Positions 25,044 to 34,095 of a stretch of DNA of 64,000 nucleotides are shown here, piece after piece. Location: the NCBI RefSeq assembly GCF_011393025.1, contig NZ_JAAOEO010000005.1:1-64000 (forward strand), read 5' to 3'. Each line of letters opens with the position of its first letter. Within the stretch, counting starts at the first letter, position 1. Source of the stretch: Neobacillus terrae (lineage in GTDB: Bacteria > Bacillota > Bacilli > Bacillales > Cytobacillaceae). The notes under the pieces were generated by a model, which was not told the DNA's origin, did no database searches, and worked only from the letters and a program-made list of their open reading frames with translations. The position numbers and the translations under genes were made by a program.

Positions 25044-26111
25044 TTATTCTTTAACAGAAGCTGCTGTTTCTAATGAAACTGGGCTGTGTAAATAATATCT
25101 AACAACCTTTGTAGAACTCATCCCACTGGGTGTATCTTTGATTATTGTCCATGAATAACCAGGTATGGACATCATCGCATTACAAACAGGCGGCAGCCTT
25201 TGGCTAAGACCTAATTCCTTATGTATATCTCCCGACCGTAAATCAAGAAATTCTTCCCCTTCATTTTTTGCTTCATATAGAAGAGAAAGAATATATCTTC
25301 TTATTTTTTCGGTTAATCCGGTCATGATCGGTCTCCGATTTAAAGTTTGAGGAGAATCTACTATATTCTTTTCTTTTTCCAAAGACCTCCAATGGTTGGA
25401 AAATTCGTTAATATTAATAAGTTCATCTTTATATAATTCAATATTATCCATCATGTACCCAATCTGCCAAAAATACATATCAATTAGTTTCATAGGAGTA
25501 TACTGAACACCTTCTGAACTAAACAGCTTTTTAAGTTCTGAGAACTCCCCAAAATACATGTTATAAAAATTAGCAAGTTCTCTTAATGATTGTTCATTAC
25601 ACTGCGAATTGATACCGAATAAAACTAAAGCATCTTTAAAATATCGATCATAAGCTGGTACATTTCCGTATATTCCAAGTATGATTTTAGATGCCAGTGT
25701 ATCTGTGACATTTATGATTGTTTTTTCTCCATATACCTCTTTGATATTATCTAGATAAGCTCTCTTTGTATCATTAATAAGATTATTAATACCTTTGATA
25801 TCCTCTTCGCCAATTTTTTCTTTCTGGCTTTGATCTAAATACTTCCTGTATTCAGGATTCATAACTACATTTTTTAAAAAATAAGAATGAACGGTATAAT
25901 CTTTTTGAAGTAAAAAAGAACTACCCCGTAACATACCCCAGCTAGCAAGGTAAAATGCCAAGTGTAAACTTGCGTGGTCAAATACAATCTCTTCACTTAG
26001 TTTATTGGTATTTTTAAGAAAAAAGTTATAACAGTGTTCCCAGGATTTGAATCTATGGTGTTTATCAATAACCGATAAGGAATGATATTTTAAAATGATT
26101 TCTCTTATCAT
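25044..26111 (-). CDS. Unknown 355-residue protein with C-terminal winged helix
   Basis: The N-terminal two thirds (about 1-255) are all-helical with a characteristic block HLAFYLASWGMLRGSSFLLQ that I recall from widely distributed uncharacterised proteins. The C-terminal 90 residues (GLTEKIRRYILSLLYEAKNE, SGDIHKELGLSQRLPPVCNA, PSGMSSTKVVRYYL) look like a DNA-binding winged helix. Its ATG directly follows the TAA of the upstream gene (TAAATG), so the two are translationally coupled. No enzymatic motif is seen. Its place in a defence region and its coupling to a nuclease-like protein suggest a defence role, which is inference. Confidence 0.65.
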   Translation of the reverse strand: MIREIILKYHSLSVIDKHHRFKSWEHCYNFFLKNTNKLSEEIVFDHASLHLAFYLASWGMLRGSSFLLQKDYTVHSYFLKNVVMNPEYRKYLDQSQKEKIGEEDIKGINNLINDTKRAYLDNIKEVYGEKTIINVTDTLASKIILGIYGNVPAYDRYFKDALVLFGINSQCNEQSLRELANFYNMYFGEFSELKKLFSSEGVQYTPMKLIDMYFWQIGYMMDNIELYKDELININEFSNHWRSLEKEKNIVDSPQTLNRRPIMTGLTEKIRRYILSLLYEAKNEGEEFLDLRSGDIHKELGLSQRLPPVCNAMMSIPGYSWTIIKDTPSGMSSTKVVRYYLHSPVSLETAASVKE

Positions 26112-26777
26112 TTACTTGCTTCCTTCCAATATGCTACCTTGGGATTTTTCCTTTTCCTCTTCAAAAGCAGTATATTCTTCGTCAAAGCACATAAGCCAAT
26201 AACGATAATCATCAATTTTACAAACAGCATTTCTTGTTTCATGGAGGCCTTTGGGTGTAAAACTGTATGCACGGACCCTTTCCACATTAAAGTCTGGATC
26301 CACATACCTGTATACCATGAGTGCATTTGATTTTTGCGAAAGATTTTTTTCAATAACTAAATTATTAAGGTAAGCAATCCTATCTGCTGATTCGATAAAC
26401 TGTATGCCGATTACATTGTGAGGAATAAAACCTTCCTCTGTTAAAGAGAACAATTTTTCTATGGTATCAACATCATTGTTCCAATTATTTTCCCTCTCTA
26501 AATGAAGGGCCAGGTATAAGTAGTTTTCATCATCCACCCTGGCATCCCACTTCCACAATGCCAGATCCATTGGTCTAGAACGCCCCATAGACTGATCAAA
26601 CTTGGAATCTTCCACAAAAGAATCAAACCCGAGCATTTCTCCTAAATTAGCAAAATAATCTATCTCTCTTTTTGTGAACATTGAACGGTTATGTAATTGA
26701 GTTAAATTCATTCTTCTGTAATTCCTAACGTAACCCTCAAAAAACTGTATTAAATTAAAATATTGCTTCTCCATCAT
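26112..26777 (-). CDS. Unknown protein with possible PD-(D/E)XK-like fold
   Basis: The 221-residue protein contains RPMDLALWKWD (about residues 71-81) followed by LYLALHLERENNWNNDVDTI (about 89-108). The spacing resembles the D...ExE core of restriction-endonuclease-like folds found in many small defence proteins, though the usual Lys after the second acid is absent. The chosen ATG at 26777 has GAGGG five bases upstream. A start 18 bases earlier is less supported. It is the first gene of a three-gene minus-strand operon (nuclease-like, helical/wHTH, small wHTH). No known system with this exact composition comes to mind. Confidence 0.6.
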   Translation of the reverse strand: MMEKQYFNLIQFFEGYVRNYRRMNLTQLHNRSMFTKREIDYFANLGEMLGFDSFVEDSKFDQSMGRSRPMDLALWKWDARVDDENYLYLALHLERENNWNNDVDTIEKLFSLTEEGFIPHNVIGIQFIESADRIAYLNNLVIEKNLSQKSNALMVYRYVDPDFNVERVRAYSFTPKGLHETRNAVCKIDDYRYWLMCFDEEYTAFEEEKEKSQGSILEGSK

Positions 26778-26926
26778 GAACGCCCTCTTTACCAATTAAT
26801 AATTTGATCCATTTTTAATGGTTCGGCAAAAATAGCGAAAACCCTTTAGTTTATTGAAAAATTTGTCAAAAAGGGTAATATAGTGTGCTATTATTTAATT
26901 GGAATAATTTTCATGGAGGGATTTAA

Positions 26927-27682
26927 ATGTGGGTAATCATTTTGATACTATTTCTTGCATGTTCACTTATATTAAAAAATCCAAAAGTAAAGGGGTTAAT
27001 AGGGGAAAAGCATGTTTCAAATATTTTAAACAAGCTAGATCCACAAGAAAATATTCTTTTAAACGATTTATATATTCCCAAGGAAAATGGACAAACAACT
27101 CAAATAGACCATCTACTAATATCCAATAAAGGCTTATTTGTTATTGAAATGAAAAACTATAGTGGCTGGATTCTAGGAAGTGAAAAATCACAAAATTGGA
27201 CACAGTTAATATATAAGCGTAAAGAAAAATTTTATAACCCTATTTGGCAGAACTCTACTCATATTAAAGCACTAGAAAATTATCTAGGTGACACACTAGC
27301 CGGGGTTCCAATCTATTCTATAATCGTTTTCGGCAAAAATGCTACGCTGAAATTCAAGGAGCCATTCTCCAAAGCTCAAGTGATTAAAAGCAATCAATTA
27401 CTCAATGTGATTAATTCAACTTCCATTGCCGCTCCACTGCCACATTTTAAAATGAAAAAAATTCAGAGTCAGTTATCAATGTTGGTCTTAAAGGAGTCAA
27501 AGGCAAGAAAAGAACGGGCGAAGGAACATGTACATAATATTAAACGGGAAATGGCCGCTCGCAACACAATGATTTCTAATGACATTTGTCCTCGCTGTGG
27601 TGGAAAATTAGTAATGAGGAAGGGTAAAAACGGACAATTTCATGGCTGCAGTAATTATCCTAAATGCCGATTTACAGCTTGA
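26927..27682 (+). CDS. NERD-domain nuclease-related protein with C-terminal zinc finger
   Basis: The 251-residue protein starts with one membrane helix (residues 1-15). A NERD domain (about 20-140) follows with Glu27 in IGEKHV, Asp61 in TQIDHLLIS and Glu74-x-Lys76 in VIEMKN, the PD-(D/E)XK-type catalytic set. The C-terminus (about 223-250) is a topoisomerase I-type C4 zinc finger, CPRCGGKLVMRKG then GCSNYPKC. It should be a membrane-anchored DNA-binding nuclease-like protein. GGAGGG precedes the ATG, and TTGAAA-N16-TAATAT upstream is a likely promoter. It is the only plus-strand gene in this accessory stretch. Confidence 0.85.
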   Translation: MWVIILILFLACSLILKNPKVKGLIGEKHVSNILNKLDPQENILLNDLYIPKENGQTTQIDHLLISNKGLFVIEMKNYSGWILGSEKSQNWTQLIYKRKEKFYNPIWQNSTHIKALENYLGDTLAGVPIYSIIVFGKNATLKFKEPFSKAQVIKSNQLLNVINSTSIAAPLPHFKMKKIQSQLSMLVLKESKARKERAKEHVHNIKREMAARNTMISNDICPRCGGKLVMRKGKNGQFHGCSNYPKCRFTA

Positions 27683-27922
27683 GTGTTAAACAAACTGGAG
27701 GTTTTATAATTGAAGATAGGAATAGATAAATCCTTAATGCTTTCTTGACTCCTTCATGTTAAGCATTGCCAATCAGTTCAATTAAACTGGAAGGCATCAA
27801 TCCTTACGGTATTGGAGTCAGGTATATGTTATTATGAGAAAAATACTTTCTTTACAATGATTGGTTTGATACAAACACCACCAAGTTTAAGAACTGGCTG
27901 AAAGGTATTAAATGAATATATA

Positions 27923-27960
27923 TAAAACGCTGTAGGACTACATCCTAACAGCGTTTTTGT
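27923..27960. terminator. Terminator between convergent genes
   Basis: AAAACGCTGT and ACAGCGTTTT (within 27925-27956) form a 10-bp stem flanked by A and T runs. It would end both the NERD transcript and the leftward operon from 33.8 kb. Confidence 0.82.
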
Positions 27961-27965
27961 ATTTT

Positions 27966-28358
27966 TTATAATAGGTAGTCTAAAAGTTTTGGGATATCTT
28001 CAATAACAGGCAGGAGTTTTTTCTGCTTTTTTGATAGTTGATACTCATCTTCATAGTACATTTCCTCTTCATCTAAATCCATAATGTCGCTATCATCTAA
28101 CCGATGATAATATTTATCAAGAAGAGCTTCCAAGAAGTTTTCATTGTTTTCGAATTCCTGCGTTAATACATAGGGAACTTTTAAGCTTTTATCATAACGA
28201 TACATACTCGTTAGATATTCTGGATCTACCACTACATAAAAAGAATTGTTGTATTCGAAAAGGAACAATTGCTCAATCTCCGCATATAAAATTAAGCTGG
28301 TTTTTATTTGTTTTTTATAATATTGAAAACTATGATACTTAATTGCTTTTCGTTTCAA
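27966..28358 (-). CDS. Hypothetical acidic protein, last gene of the McrBC-like operon
   Basis: A 130-residue soluble protein with a basic start (MKRKAIKYHSFQYYKKQIK), a beta-rich middle (LFLFEYNNSFYVVVDPEYL) and a very acidic stretch (LDDSDIMDLDEEEMYYEDE). No family is recognised. Its ATG lies inside the last codons of the tiny zinc protein gene (20-base overlap), so it is translationally coupled to it. A terminator follows directly. Acidic small proteins at the end of nuclease operons can be inhibitors or adaptors, but this is only a suggestion. Confidence 0.62.
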   Translation of the reverse strand: MKRKAIKYHSFQYYKKQIKTSLILYAEIEQLFLFEYNNSFYVVVDPEYLTSMYRYDKSLKVPYVLTQEFENNENFLEALLDKYYHRLDDSDIMDLDEEEMYYEDEYQLSKKQKKLLPVIEDIPKLLDYLL

Positions 28359-28473
28359 TTGGAACTGTTATACCTTCTCTTTTACAATCCTTGCAAATAT
28401 GCTGCCTATGTCCCTTCCCGCTGAACTTTTCATTCGGACGGGATTCCCCGCAGCCTATACAATAATGTCCCAT
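28339..28473 (-). CDS. Tiny CxxC zinc-finger protein (44 residues)
   Basis: The frame MGHYCIGCGESRPNEKF, then HICKDCKREGIT, has two CxxC pairs about 24 residues apart, the layout of a small treble-clef or rubredoxin-like zinc site. It starts four bases after the stop of the MazG-like gene with AGAGTAAG as a weak site. It overlaps the next gene by 20 bases, so all three are coupled. The regular codon pattern and conserved-looking CxxC pairs make it credible despite its size. Function is unknown. Confidence 0.65.
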   Translation of the reverse strand: MGHYCIGCGESRPNEKFSGKGHRQHICKDCKREGITVPIETKSN

Positions 28474-28476
28474 TAC

Positions 28477-28800
28477 TTACTCTTCAACTTCCTTCAAAAA
28501 TATTCGTTCTTTAAAGGCTCCTCTTTTTATGGCCTTTTCTATTCTAATTCCTTCAAGTGTTTCGAAAGATGCCCCATGATAATCGGCAAGAGCATGGACT
28601 ATTTCTAATACATCGGCCAATTCTTCCAGAGCCTCTTTATCGTTTTTGACATTTATGTACTCCTCTAACTCTTCAAATGCCTTTTTCTTTAGCTCTTTAA
28701 TATACTCTTCATTATCAAGTATTTGTATCACTGCTTTTTGTCCGGTTGATTCTATTATTTCAGGTATTCGATCTCGGACGAGTTTGTTGTATACAGGCAA
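28477..28800 (-). CDS. MazG-like/phosphoribosyl-ATP pyrophosphohydrolase-type protein
   Basis: The 107-residue protein begins PVYNKLVRDRIPEIIESTGQ and carries the all-alpha NTP pyrophosphatase pattern FEELEEY (ExxE) and EELADVLEIVHAL (ExxD). That pattern binds magnesium and hydrolyses nucleoside triphosphates. The start is best placed at a TTG (28800), nine bases after AAGGGGG. A longer reading starts within the end of the DUF2357 gene. It begins two bases before that gene's stop and is coupled to it. Its presence in a restriction-like operon suggests a nucleotide-pool or signal-clearing role, by inference. Confidence 0.82.
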   Translation of the reverse strand: MPVYNKLVRDRIPEIIESTGQKAVIQILDNEEYIKELKKKAFEELEEYINVKNDKEALEELADVLEIVHALADYHGASFETLEGIRIEKAIKRGAFKERIFLKEVEE

Positions 28801-28801
28801 A

Positions 28802-31285
28802 TTAAGCTTCCCCCTTATAAGCAATAAAATGTATTATCTCTTTAAATACCATAGAAGGCTGCTTGGATAATAGCTCAATTGAAATTTCTATTTTTTCTTG
28901 CTCATTAGAAATTGCTATTACCTCTCTATCTTTCATAAGCTCAATTTTAATATTCTTAAAGGAGAAAGAGTTTATTTGAGACGCCTTATCAATGTTTTCG
29001 TCGTTTAGCTCAAGTTTAATTTGATCTGAGACACGCCGCAGCATTCTCCATAGAGTCATTTCTTCTTTCGTTTTCATAAATAGCTCGGGTAGTTCCTGAG
29101 CTTCTTTTAGGATATTAAGTGACGACATAGCATAAACCGCAATTCCGTATCCAACTGGACGTATCAATTGAGGAGTTCTCTTCCAGAATTCCACTTCAAA
29201 CCTTATCTCCTCTTCATCTCCGTTTTTTACTACTTCAACATTTTTTATCTTTCCATATTCTGAAACACCATTATAAGAAGTAACACCAGATTTCAAATAG
29301 AGAGCTAAATATTTAGCTTCCTGCCAGCCCTTTTTTAAAAGCTTACTAGATAATTGATAAAACCCTCTCTGTTTATAAAGGTGATAATCATCTTCATTTT
29401 GAACGAGGCCAACCAATACCTTTTCATCTAGGCTTGATTGCCAATCTTCTAAGGAACCGCGTGGTAGGATTCCTTCCTTCTGAATCTCTTCAGGACTTTT
29501 TTCAATAAGGTTTTCTATAAACTGTTCTACTAAATTTGTTGCGTTAGGTAGAAACGGTAATGCCCCGATATTTACTTTATCTATACTTTTATAAAAATGA
29601 TGCTCCTGATAAACAGCCTCGTCAAACCATGGAAAAAGAACATAAGCTCCAAAAGCCGTTCGCTCAAAGGGACCGTTGTTAGCGACAACCAAAGAATCTC
29701 GATAGCGGTGCATAGTATTAATATCGTCTTCCATCGGACCGGGAAGAATATATCGAGTTTTATAGTAGCTGCCTTCCTGTGCATAATCGATTCTGTACTT
29801 TGCATCAAAAATATAATTATAGGTATAGTCTTTTCCCTTCTTCTCTATGCTTAGCATAGTATCAGGAATTTGTGGTATTGTAGGATTCTTTTCGTACTTC
29901 TGATAGGTTAAGACTATTTTTTCCTTTGTTATAGGATGTCTGTAGATCCTTTGTGCTGTACGATTGGATTCCAAGTTCACAAACAAGCCGTCTCGATTCA
30001 CTTTTATAATATCCTGGCTAAGAAGTTCATACTTTTTATTTAGAATTTGACCCAGTTTTAAAAATGTCCAGTATTCATAAAGGGTTGCAACATCCTTAAC
30101 GGACAATTGATAAAGTTTTCCTTGCAGCATAAGGCCTTTTGAAACAGTTAAGTATATTTGAAATGCATCTCGATAGCCCGGTGCCATTTGCAGAACTAAA
30201 CTCATTACGGACCGATCTAGTTTTCCAATCCTTTTCCAAAAAGGATTCTTTGCTCTTCCTTCCAACTGCTTAATCATTGAATCAATCCGGTTAATCAAAT
30301 CTTGGTCAGGTGTTTCTTCCCATCTGTTCCGACTAGATAAGATGGTACTTTTTAGGTCATGAAGTTTATTGACTAATCTTTGAGTTATCCACTTAATATA
30401 TCGGTTTTCCAAAGTATCATAGGTCAATTCCTTTTTTATATTAAGTCCTTCAGTTGGCATTAACACCCTATTTTGAATAGCGATTCCTCTTTCCACATTT
30501 ACGAAGAGACTAGCTCTTTTTTGAAGATAGCTACGACTCCTTGAATCCTGTTTACTTAACTGATCTCCTCTTACCTTTTCATGAGTGGTCATCAATTGAT
30601 GATGTGGCTGACGTTCAATTCTCGTTAGTGCTTGAACAAAATGCTGAAAATGCGTACTTATAAGCCGGTAAAATTCAGAACGAGATGGCTTACCATACAG
30701 CTTGATTTGGGCTCCTAAATAGGTTTTTCGAATAAAGTGAAAGGCAAGATTATAGATTTCATCATTCACTTCTTCTAATAATTTTTTATAATCATTTTTA
30801 TAATCTAACTTCGCTGGGAAAACTTCAATGGTGACGGCCATAAGTGTTTGCTCTCCAGCACGTATTTCAAAGGTCGAATATCCAACTTCATTTTGAAAAT
30901 GTAAATTTCCCATTAGCATGTATGTCGGATAAATGTCCACTCGGGAAACTGCTTGTCTAAAAAGGGGATGTTCGTGATAAAATTCCAATTGCCTATCATT
31001 CTTTGGTAACACGATTATTTGATAAATCCCGTTTTCAAAAAATATCGGTCTTAGTTCTCCTGGATCACCAAGTTCCTGAGAGTTAACATTAAATACTTTG
31101 ATTTCCTCTGTACCTTTTCCATGAACGGAAAATTCCATTACATCGTGATAATCCATTGCTCTATACTGCTTTAAGCCTTCATAGCGTTGGTGATAGGGCT
31201 TACCTTTAATCACTAATGATAAGTCTTCTGAATTGATAACCACTAATTCAACATCTTCACGAGATCCAGAAGGAAGTGAAGCCAT
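28802..31285 (-). CDS. DUF2357-domain nuclease subunit, McrC-like
   Basis: The 827-residue protein combines a DUF2357 N-terminal region (about 20-290) with a PD-(D/E)XK nuclease core: Glu404 in LYEYWTFLKL, Asp475 in IPDTMLSI and Asp494-Ala-Lys496 in FDAKYR. This is the architecture of McrC-like partners of McrB-type ATPases in type IV-like restriction. C-terminal residues 640-827 add a domain I do not recognise. Its ATG overlaps the end of the ATPase gene by 29 bases, with GGAGG ten bases upstream. It probably cuts DNA selected by the ATPase subunit. Confidence 0.85.
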   Translation of the reverse strand: MASLPSGSREDVELVVINSEDLSLVIKGKPYHQRYEGLKQYRAMDYHDVMEFSVHGKGTEEIKVFNVNSQELGDPGELRPIFFENGIYQIIVLPKNDRQLEFYHEHPLFRQAVSRVDIYPTYMLMGNLHFQNEVGYSTFEIRAGEQTLMAVTIEVFPAKLDYKNDYKKLLEEVNDEIYNLAFHFIRKTYLGAQIKLYGKPSRSEFYRLISTHFQHFVQALTRIERQPHHQLMTTHEKVRGDQLSKQDSRSRSYLQKRASLFVNVERGIAIQNRVLMPTEGLNIKKELTYDTLENRYIKWITQRLVNKLHDLKSTILSSRNRWEETPDQDLINRIDSMIKQLEGRAKNPFWKRIGKLDRSVMSLVLQMAPGYRDAFQIYLTVSKGLMLQGKLYQLSVKDVATLYEYWTFLKLGQILNKKYELLSQDIIKVNRDGLFVNLESNRTAQRIYRHPITKEKIVLTYQKYEKNPTIPQIPDTMLSIEKKGKDYTYNYIFDAKYRIDYAQEGSYYKTRYILPGPMEDDINTMHRYRDSLVVANNGPFERTAFGAYVLFPWFDEAVYQEHHFYKSIDKVNIGALPFLPNATNLVEQFIENLIEKSPEEIQKEGILPRGSLEDWQSSLDEKVLVGLVQNEDDYHLYKQRGFYQLSSKLLKKGWQEAKYLALYLKSGVTSYNGVSEYGKIKNVEVVKNGDEEEIRFEVEFWKRTPQLIRPVGYGIAVYAMSSLNILKEAQELPELFMKTKEEMTLWRMLRRVSDQIKLELNDENIDKASQINSFSFKNIKIELMKDREVIAISNEQEKIEISIELLSKQPSMVFKEIIHFIAYKGEA

Positions 31286-33833
31286 CTACCTGTAACCTCC
31301 TTAGCATCTCTAACACTTTTGCTGCACTGTTTGGATGTAACGCATTTTCTATGTTGTATTCAGAATCCGATTGTCTTTCAACATACTCCATCTTCGTAAA
31401 CTGTTTAAATAAGTCTTTTAACAAGCTTTCGACCCGGTTATCGCTTCCTGATATACGAGGTAAAATCTTTTGTAAAATACAATGGTCAAATGCTTTTTCA
31501 AAGGACATTAATTGTCCCTCTTGGTTATAAGCCATGTAAAAACAAATTTCATCACGTACCCGGTAACCGACATGGGCATTTATTTGTTGAAGTGACTTGT
31601 TTATTTCAACCAACTCTATTGTTACTTTCTCAACTAATTCGGGATGAAGATTATAAACATCCTTCAAATGTAGGAACTCTGAAGCTAATTTTCCTTGTGC
31701 TATAGAAATAGAACATTTTTCTTCTAACTCCATTAGGAATGATAGATTTCCAAGTTCTACCCGGTTAAACTCAATTGTATTCGCACGGTCAAGAACCTTT
31801 TTACTAAATGGATGGGTGGTTTCATCCATATTAACTGTACCTATTACATAAACATTGCTAGGGAGTCGCAAATCTTCTTCTTCGCCAGTGATCTCTTTTG
31901 AAAGAAGAGTAGAAGTTATCATCTCCCCGTTGTCCCATTTCCTACTTTCCATCACACTTAAAATATCACTAAAATAATGCTCTACTCTTGCTAGATTCAT
32001 CTCATCAAGAAGAACAAAGAATGGAAGCCTTGGATTTTGAATGGCATTTTTTATTACTTTTGTAAGGGGACCTTCTTTAAAATCACCTTTAATATCTACA
32101 TAACCAAGTAAATCCGACCCATCATTCCAATCTGGCCGAACTGGAATTAAGCTAAATTGGCCATTTTCTTCATTCGCTCCAATACTTTCAGCAAACCATT
32201 GAACCATTTTGGTTTTACCAGTGCCGGAAATACCTGATAAAATGACAAATGGCTTAGATTTTAATGAAAGAAATAAGTTTGTTACTTCATCAAGCGTATA
32301 AAAAAAGCCTTTAGAAGCTATAAAACTATGTATATGGTTCACTAAATCTTTCATATTTAAATCATTGTCGCTATGCTCATATGGTGTTATTGGATCTTTT
32401 ACCTGCAATTCGTTCCCACCTTTTAAACGAATATACTTTTTATAATATTGGATCATGGAGTGTAGGTCGTCGACTAATTGATTCTCTGGAGGCATATTTT
32501 CTAGGTTATAAGAAATGTAGGCAGCAGTAGATAAAGCATATTGTTTAGCTTTTGTACTGGTACCTAGATTAATGTCATCATCTTTTTTCACTCTTTCACT
32601 CATTACAATGGAGCTTCGAATTTCATTTTTTATCCTTAGCATTTCTTCTTTCGTAGTCTCGGTTACTCCCTGAGCAAAAGTTAAGTATAACTGTTGCATA
32701 TCTTCGCTAAACAAATAAACTATGTAATACCCTCTTTGTGTAGAAGTGGTTATTTTATTATTCATAATAGCAATCCAGGGGATGGTTGCCCAATTACCTT
32801 GTCCAACAGAACCAGTCACTACATAATCATAGGAACTAATAAAAGGTAATTTATTTATTTCATTAGGTAACTGTGACCTAACAAATGCACCGAATGGATG
32901 CCCACCAAATCCTTCTCGCTTTGCTTCTAAATATTCATTCATGACCCTAAGAAAGCCATCCCTTAACTTAGTTTCCATCCGTTCTCCCTCTTCTACTATT
33001 TTCCCATTTTCGATTGGAGTCCAGTTATCATCAACTAAATCAACACTTTTCAGCCAATTTAATAGATTTAAAGTCCTTTCTTTAGCAACTGACTCCACCA
33101 TTAAATTACTACCCATAGAATTTCGGATGATTAACATTCCCAGTTCTTCTAAGGCTTTCCTCTTATCTACTTTAGATTGTTCACTTAATAAATCTAAGCA
33201 ATAGAGAGCAATATTAAAGTACTCATGCTTTAAAACTTGCTGTTTAATAAATTGATTTTTATTAGGAGTTTGTTTATATTCTTCAATACTTTCCTCTATT
33301 ATTTCATTATTATTTGATAGAAGTTGAAGTATTCTTAAATCTTGTCTTCCTTTAGACTTTATTCGATAAAGATTCCCATCAATTTGATTACTTAAGGTTT
33401 TAGGATCATATACACCGGCAACAACTTCATCGAGAAAAGTTATTACCTTATGAAATTGTTCACATGGTATATCATCTGTTTTAAATTCTTTTAATCTAAT
33501 AGCAACTACACCATTTTTATTTATTACTTCCACAAATGGTAATTGTGAAAAGAAGGCCATAATAAATGATGATCTCCTTTGTGTTTTCACAAAGTCTTTT
33601 ACACTCGCTATTCTTGCACTTGTAAACTCGTGCCATGCTGTAAGTAAAAAATCATGGGAAATAAAATCAGAAGGTTGTGACTTTTCTCCCGTCTTATATT
33701 TTTCTAAGGAAGGTTCAGTTTCAACGTAGATGCCTGTACTATCTACTTTTGTTATCCGATTTTGTTTATTTGTCTTCCAAGTACTTACAATTCTCACCCT
33801 ACCAGATAAAGCTAGTAATACTTTTTCTATCAA
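31257..33833 (-). CDS. McrB-like AAA+ ATPase with DUF3578/MrcB_N domain
   Basis: The roughly 858-residue protein has a unique N-terminal third and a DUF3578 (MrcB_N) module at about 300-400 (GHPFGAFVRSQLP, DYVVTGSVGQGNWATIPWIA). An AAA+ motor follows with Walker A GISGTGKT (about 534-541), Walker B LLDEMN (about 609-614) and sensor VNMDETTHPFSKKVLDRA. McrB-type motors move on DNA and activate an McrC-like nuclease, here the DUF2357 protein encoded next. The start is a TTG with GGAGGT nine bases upstream. The MrcB_N region may read modified bases. Confidence 0.85.
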   Translation of the reverse strand: MIEKVLLALSGRVRIVSTWKTNKQNRITKVDSTGIYVETEPSLEKYKTGEKSQPSDFISHDFLLTAWHEFTSARIASVKDFVKTQRRSSFIMAFFSQLPFVEVINKNGVVAIRLKEFKTDDIPCEQFHKVITFLDEVVAGVYDPKTLSNQIDGNLYRIKSKGRQDLRILQLLSNNNEIIEESIEEYKQTPNKNQFIKQQVLKHEYFNIALYCLDLLSEQSKVDKRKALEELGMLIIRNSMGSNLMVESVAKERTLNLLNWLKSVDLVDDNWTPIENGKIVEEGERMETKLRDGFLRVMNEYLEAKREGFGGHPFGAFVRSQLPNEINKLPFISSYDYVVTGSVGQGNWATIPWIAIMNNKITTSTQRGYYIVYLFSEDMQQLYLTFAQGVTETTKEEMLRIKNEIRSSIVMSERVKKDDDINLGTSTKAKQYALSTAAYISYNLENMPPENQLVDDLHSMIQYYKKYIRLKGGNELQVKDPITPYEHSDNDLNMKDLVNHIHSFIASKGFFYTLDEVTNLFLSLKSKPFVILSGISGTGKTKMVQWFAESIGANEENGQFSLIPVRPDWNDGSDLLGYVDIKGDFKEGPLTKVIKNAIQNPRLPFFVLLDEMNLARVEHYFSDILSVMESRKWDNGEMITSTLLSKEITGEEEDLRLPSNVYVIGTVNMDETTHPFSKKVLDRANTIEFNRVELGNLSFLMELEEKCSISIAQGKLASEFLHLKDVYNLHPELVEKVTIELVEINKSLQQINAHVGYRVRDEICFYMAYNQEGQLMSFEKAFDHCILQKILPRISGSDNRVESLLKDLFKQFTKMEYVERQSDSEYNIENALHPNSAAKVLEMLRRLQVDGFTSFWIS

Positions 33834-34013
33834 TTTAAATTTACCTCCGATTAAACATTTCACTAAGTAAACAAAACCAGTTGTTCTTTTATTATATAGT
33901 TTTTTTCGTGATTTTTTATATTAAATACATTAATAAAATAACTGTTTAAAAAAATAAAAAGCCACAGATTTTAATAACTGCAGCATTTACATTATTTTAT
34001 AAGTCTATTTTCA

Positions 34014-34074
34014 ATTACCTTTATTAAAGGTAATACTTTAAACTACCTCAAACTTCTAAAATCAGTGTGAGGTA
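34014..34074. promoter_or_regulatory. Two inverted repeats upstream of the McrBC-like operon
   Basis: ATTACCTTTA-t-TAAAGGTAAT (34014-34034) is a perfect 10-bp palindrome, and TACCTCA (34044-34050) with TGAGGTA (34068-34074) forms a second. They lie between the stop of the 444-residue gene and the ATPase gene, so they could be an operator or part of a terminator. No T run follows on the minus strand. Confidence 0.4.
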
Positions 34075-34095
34075 CAACCTTTAATTTTATTGTAC

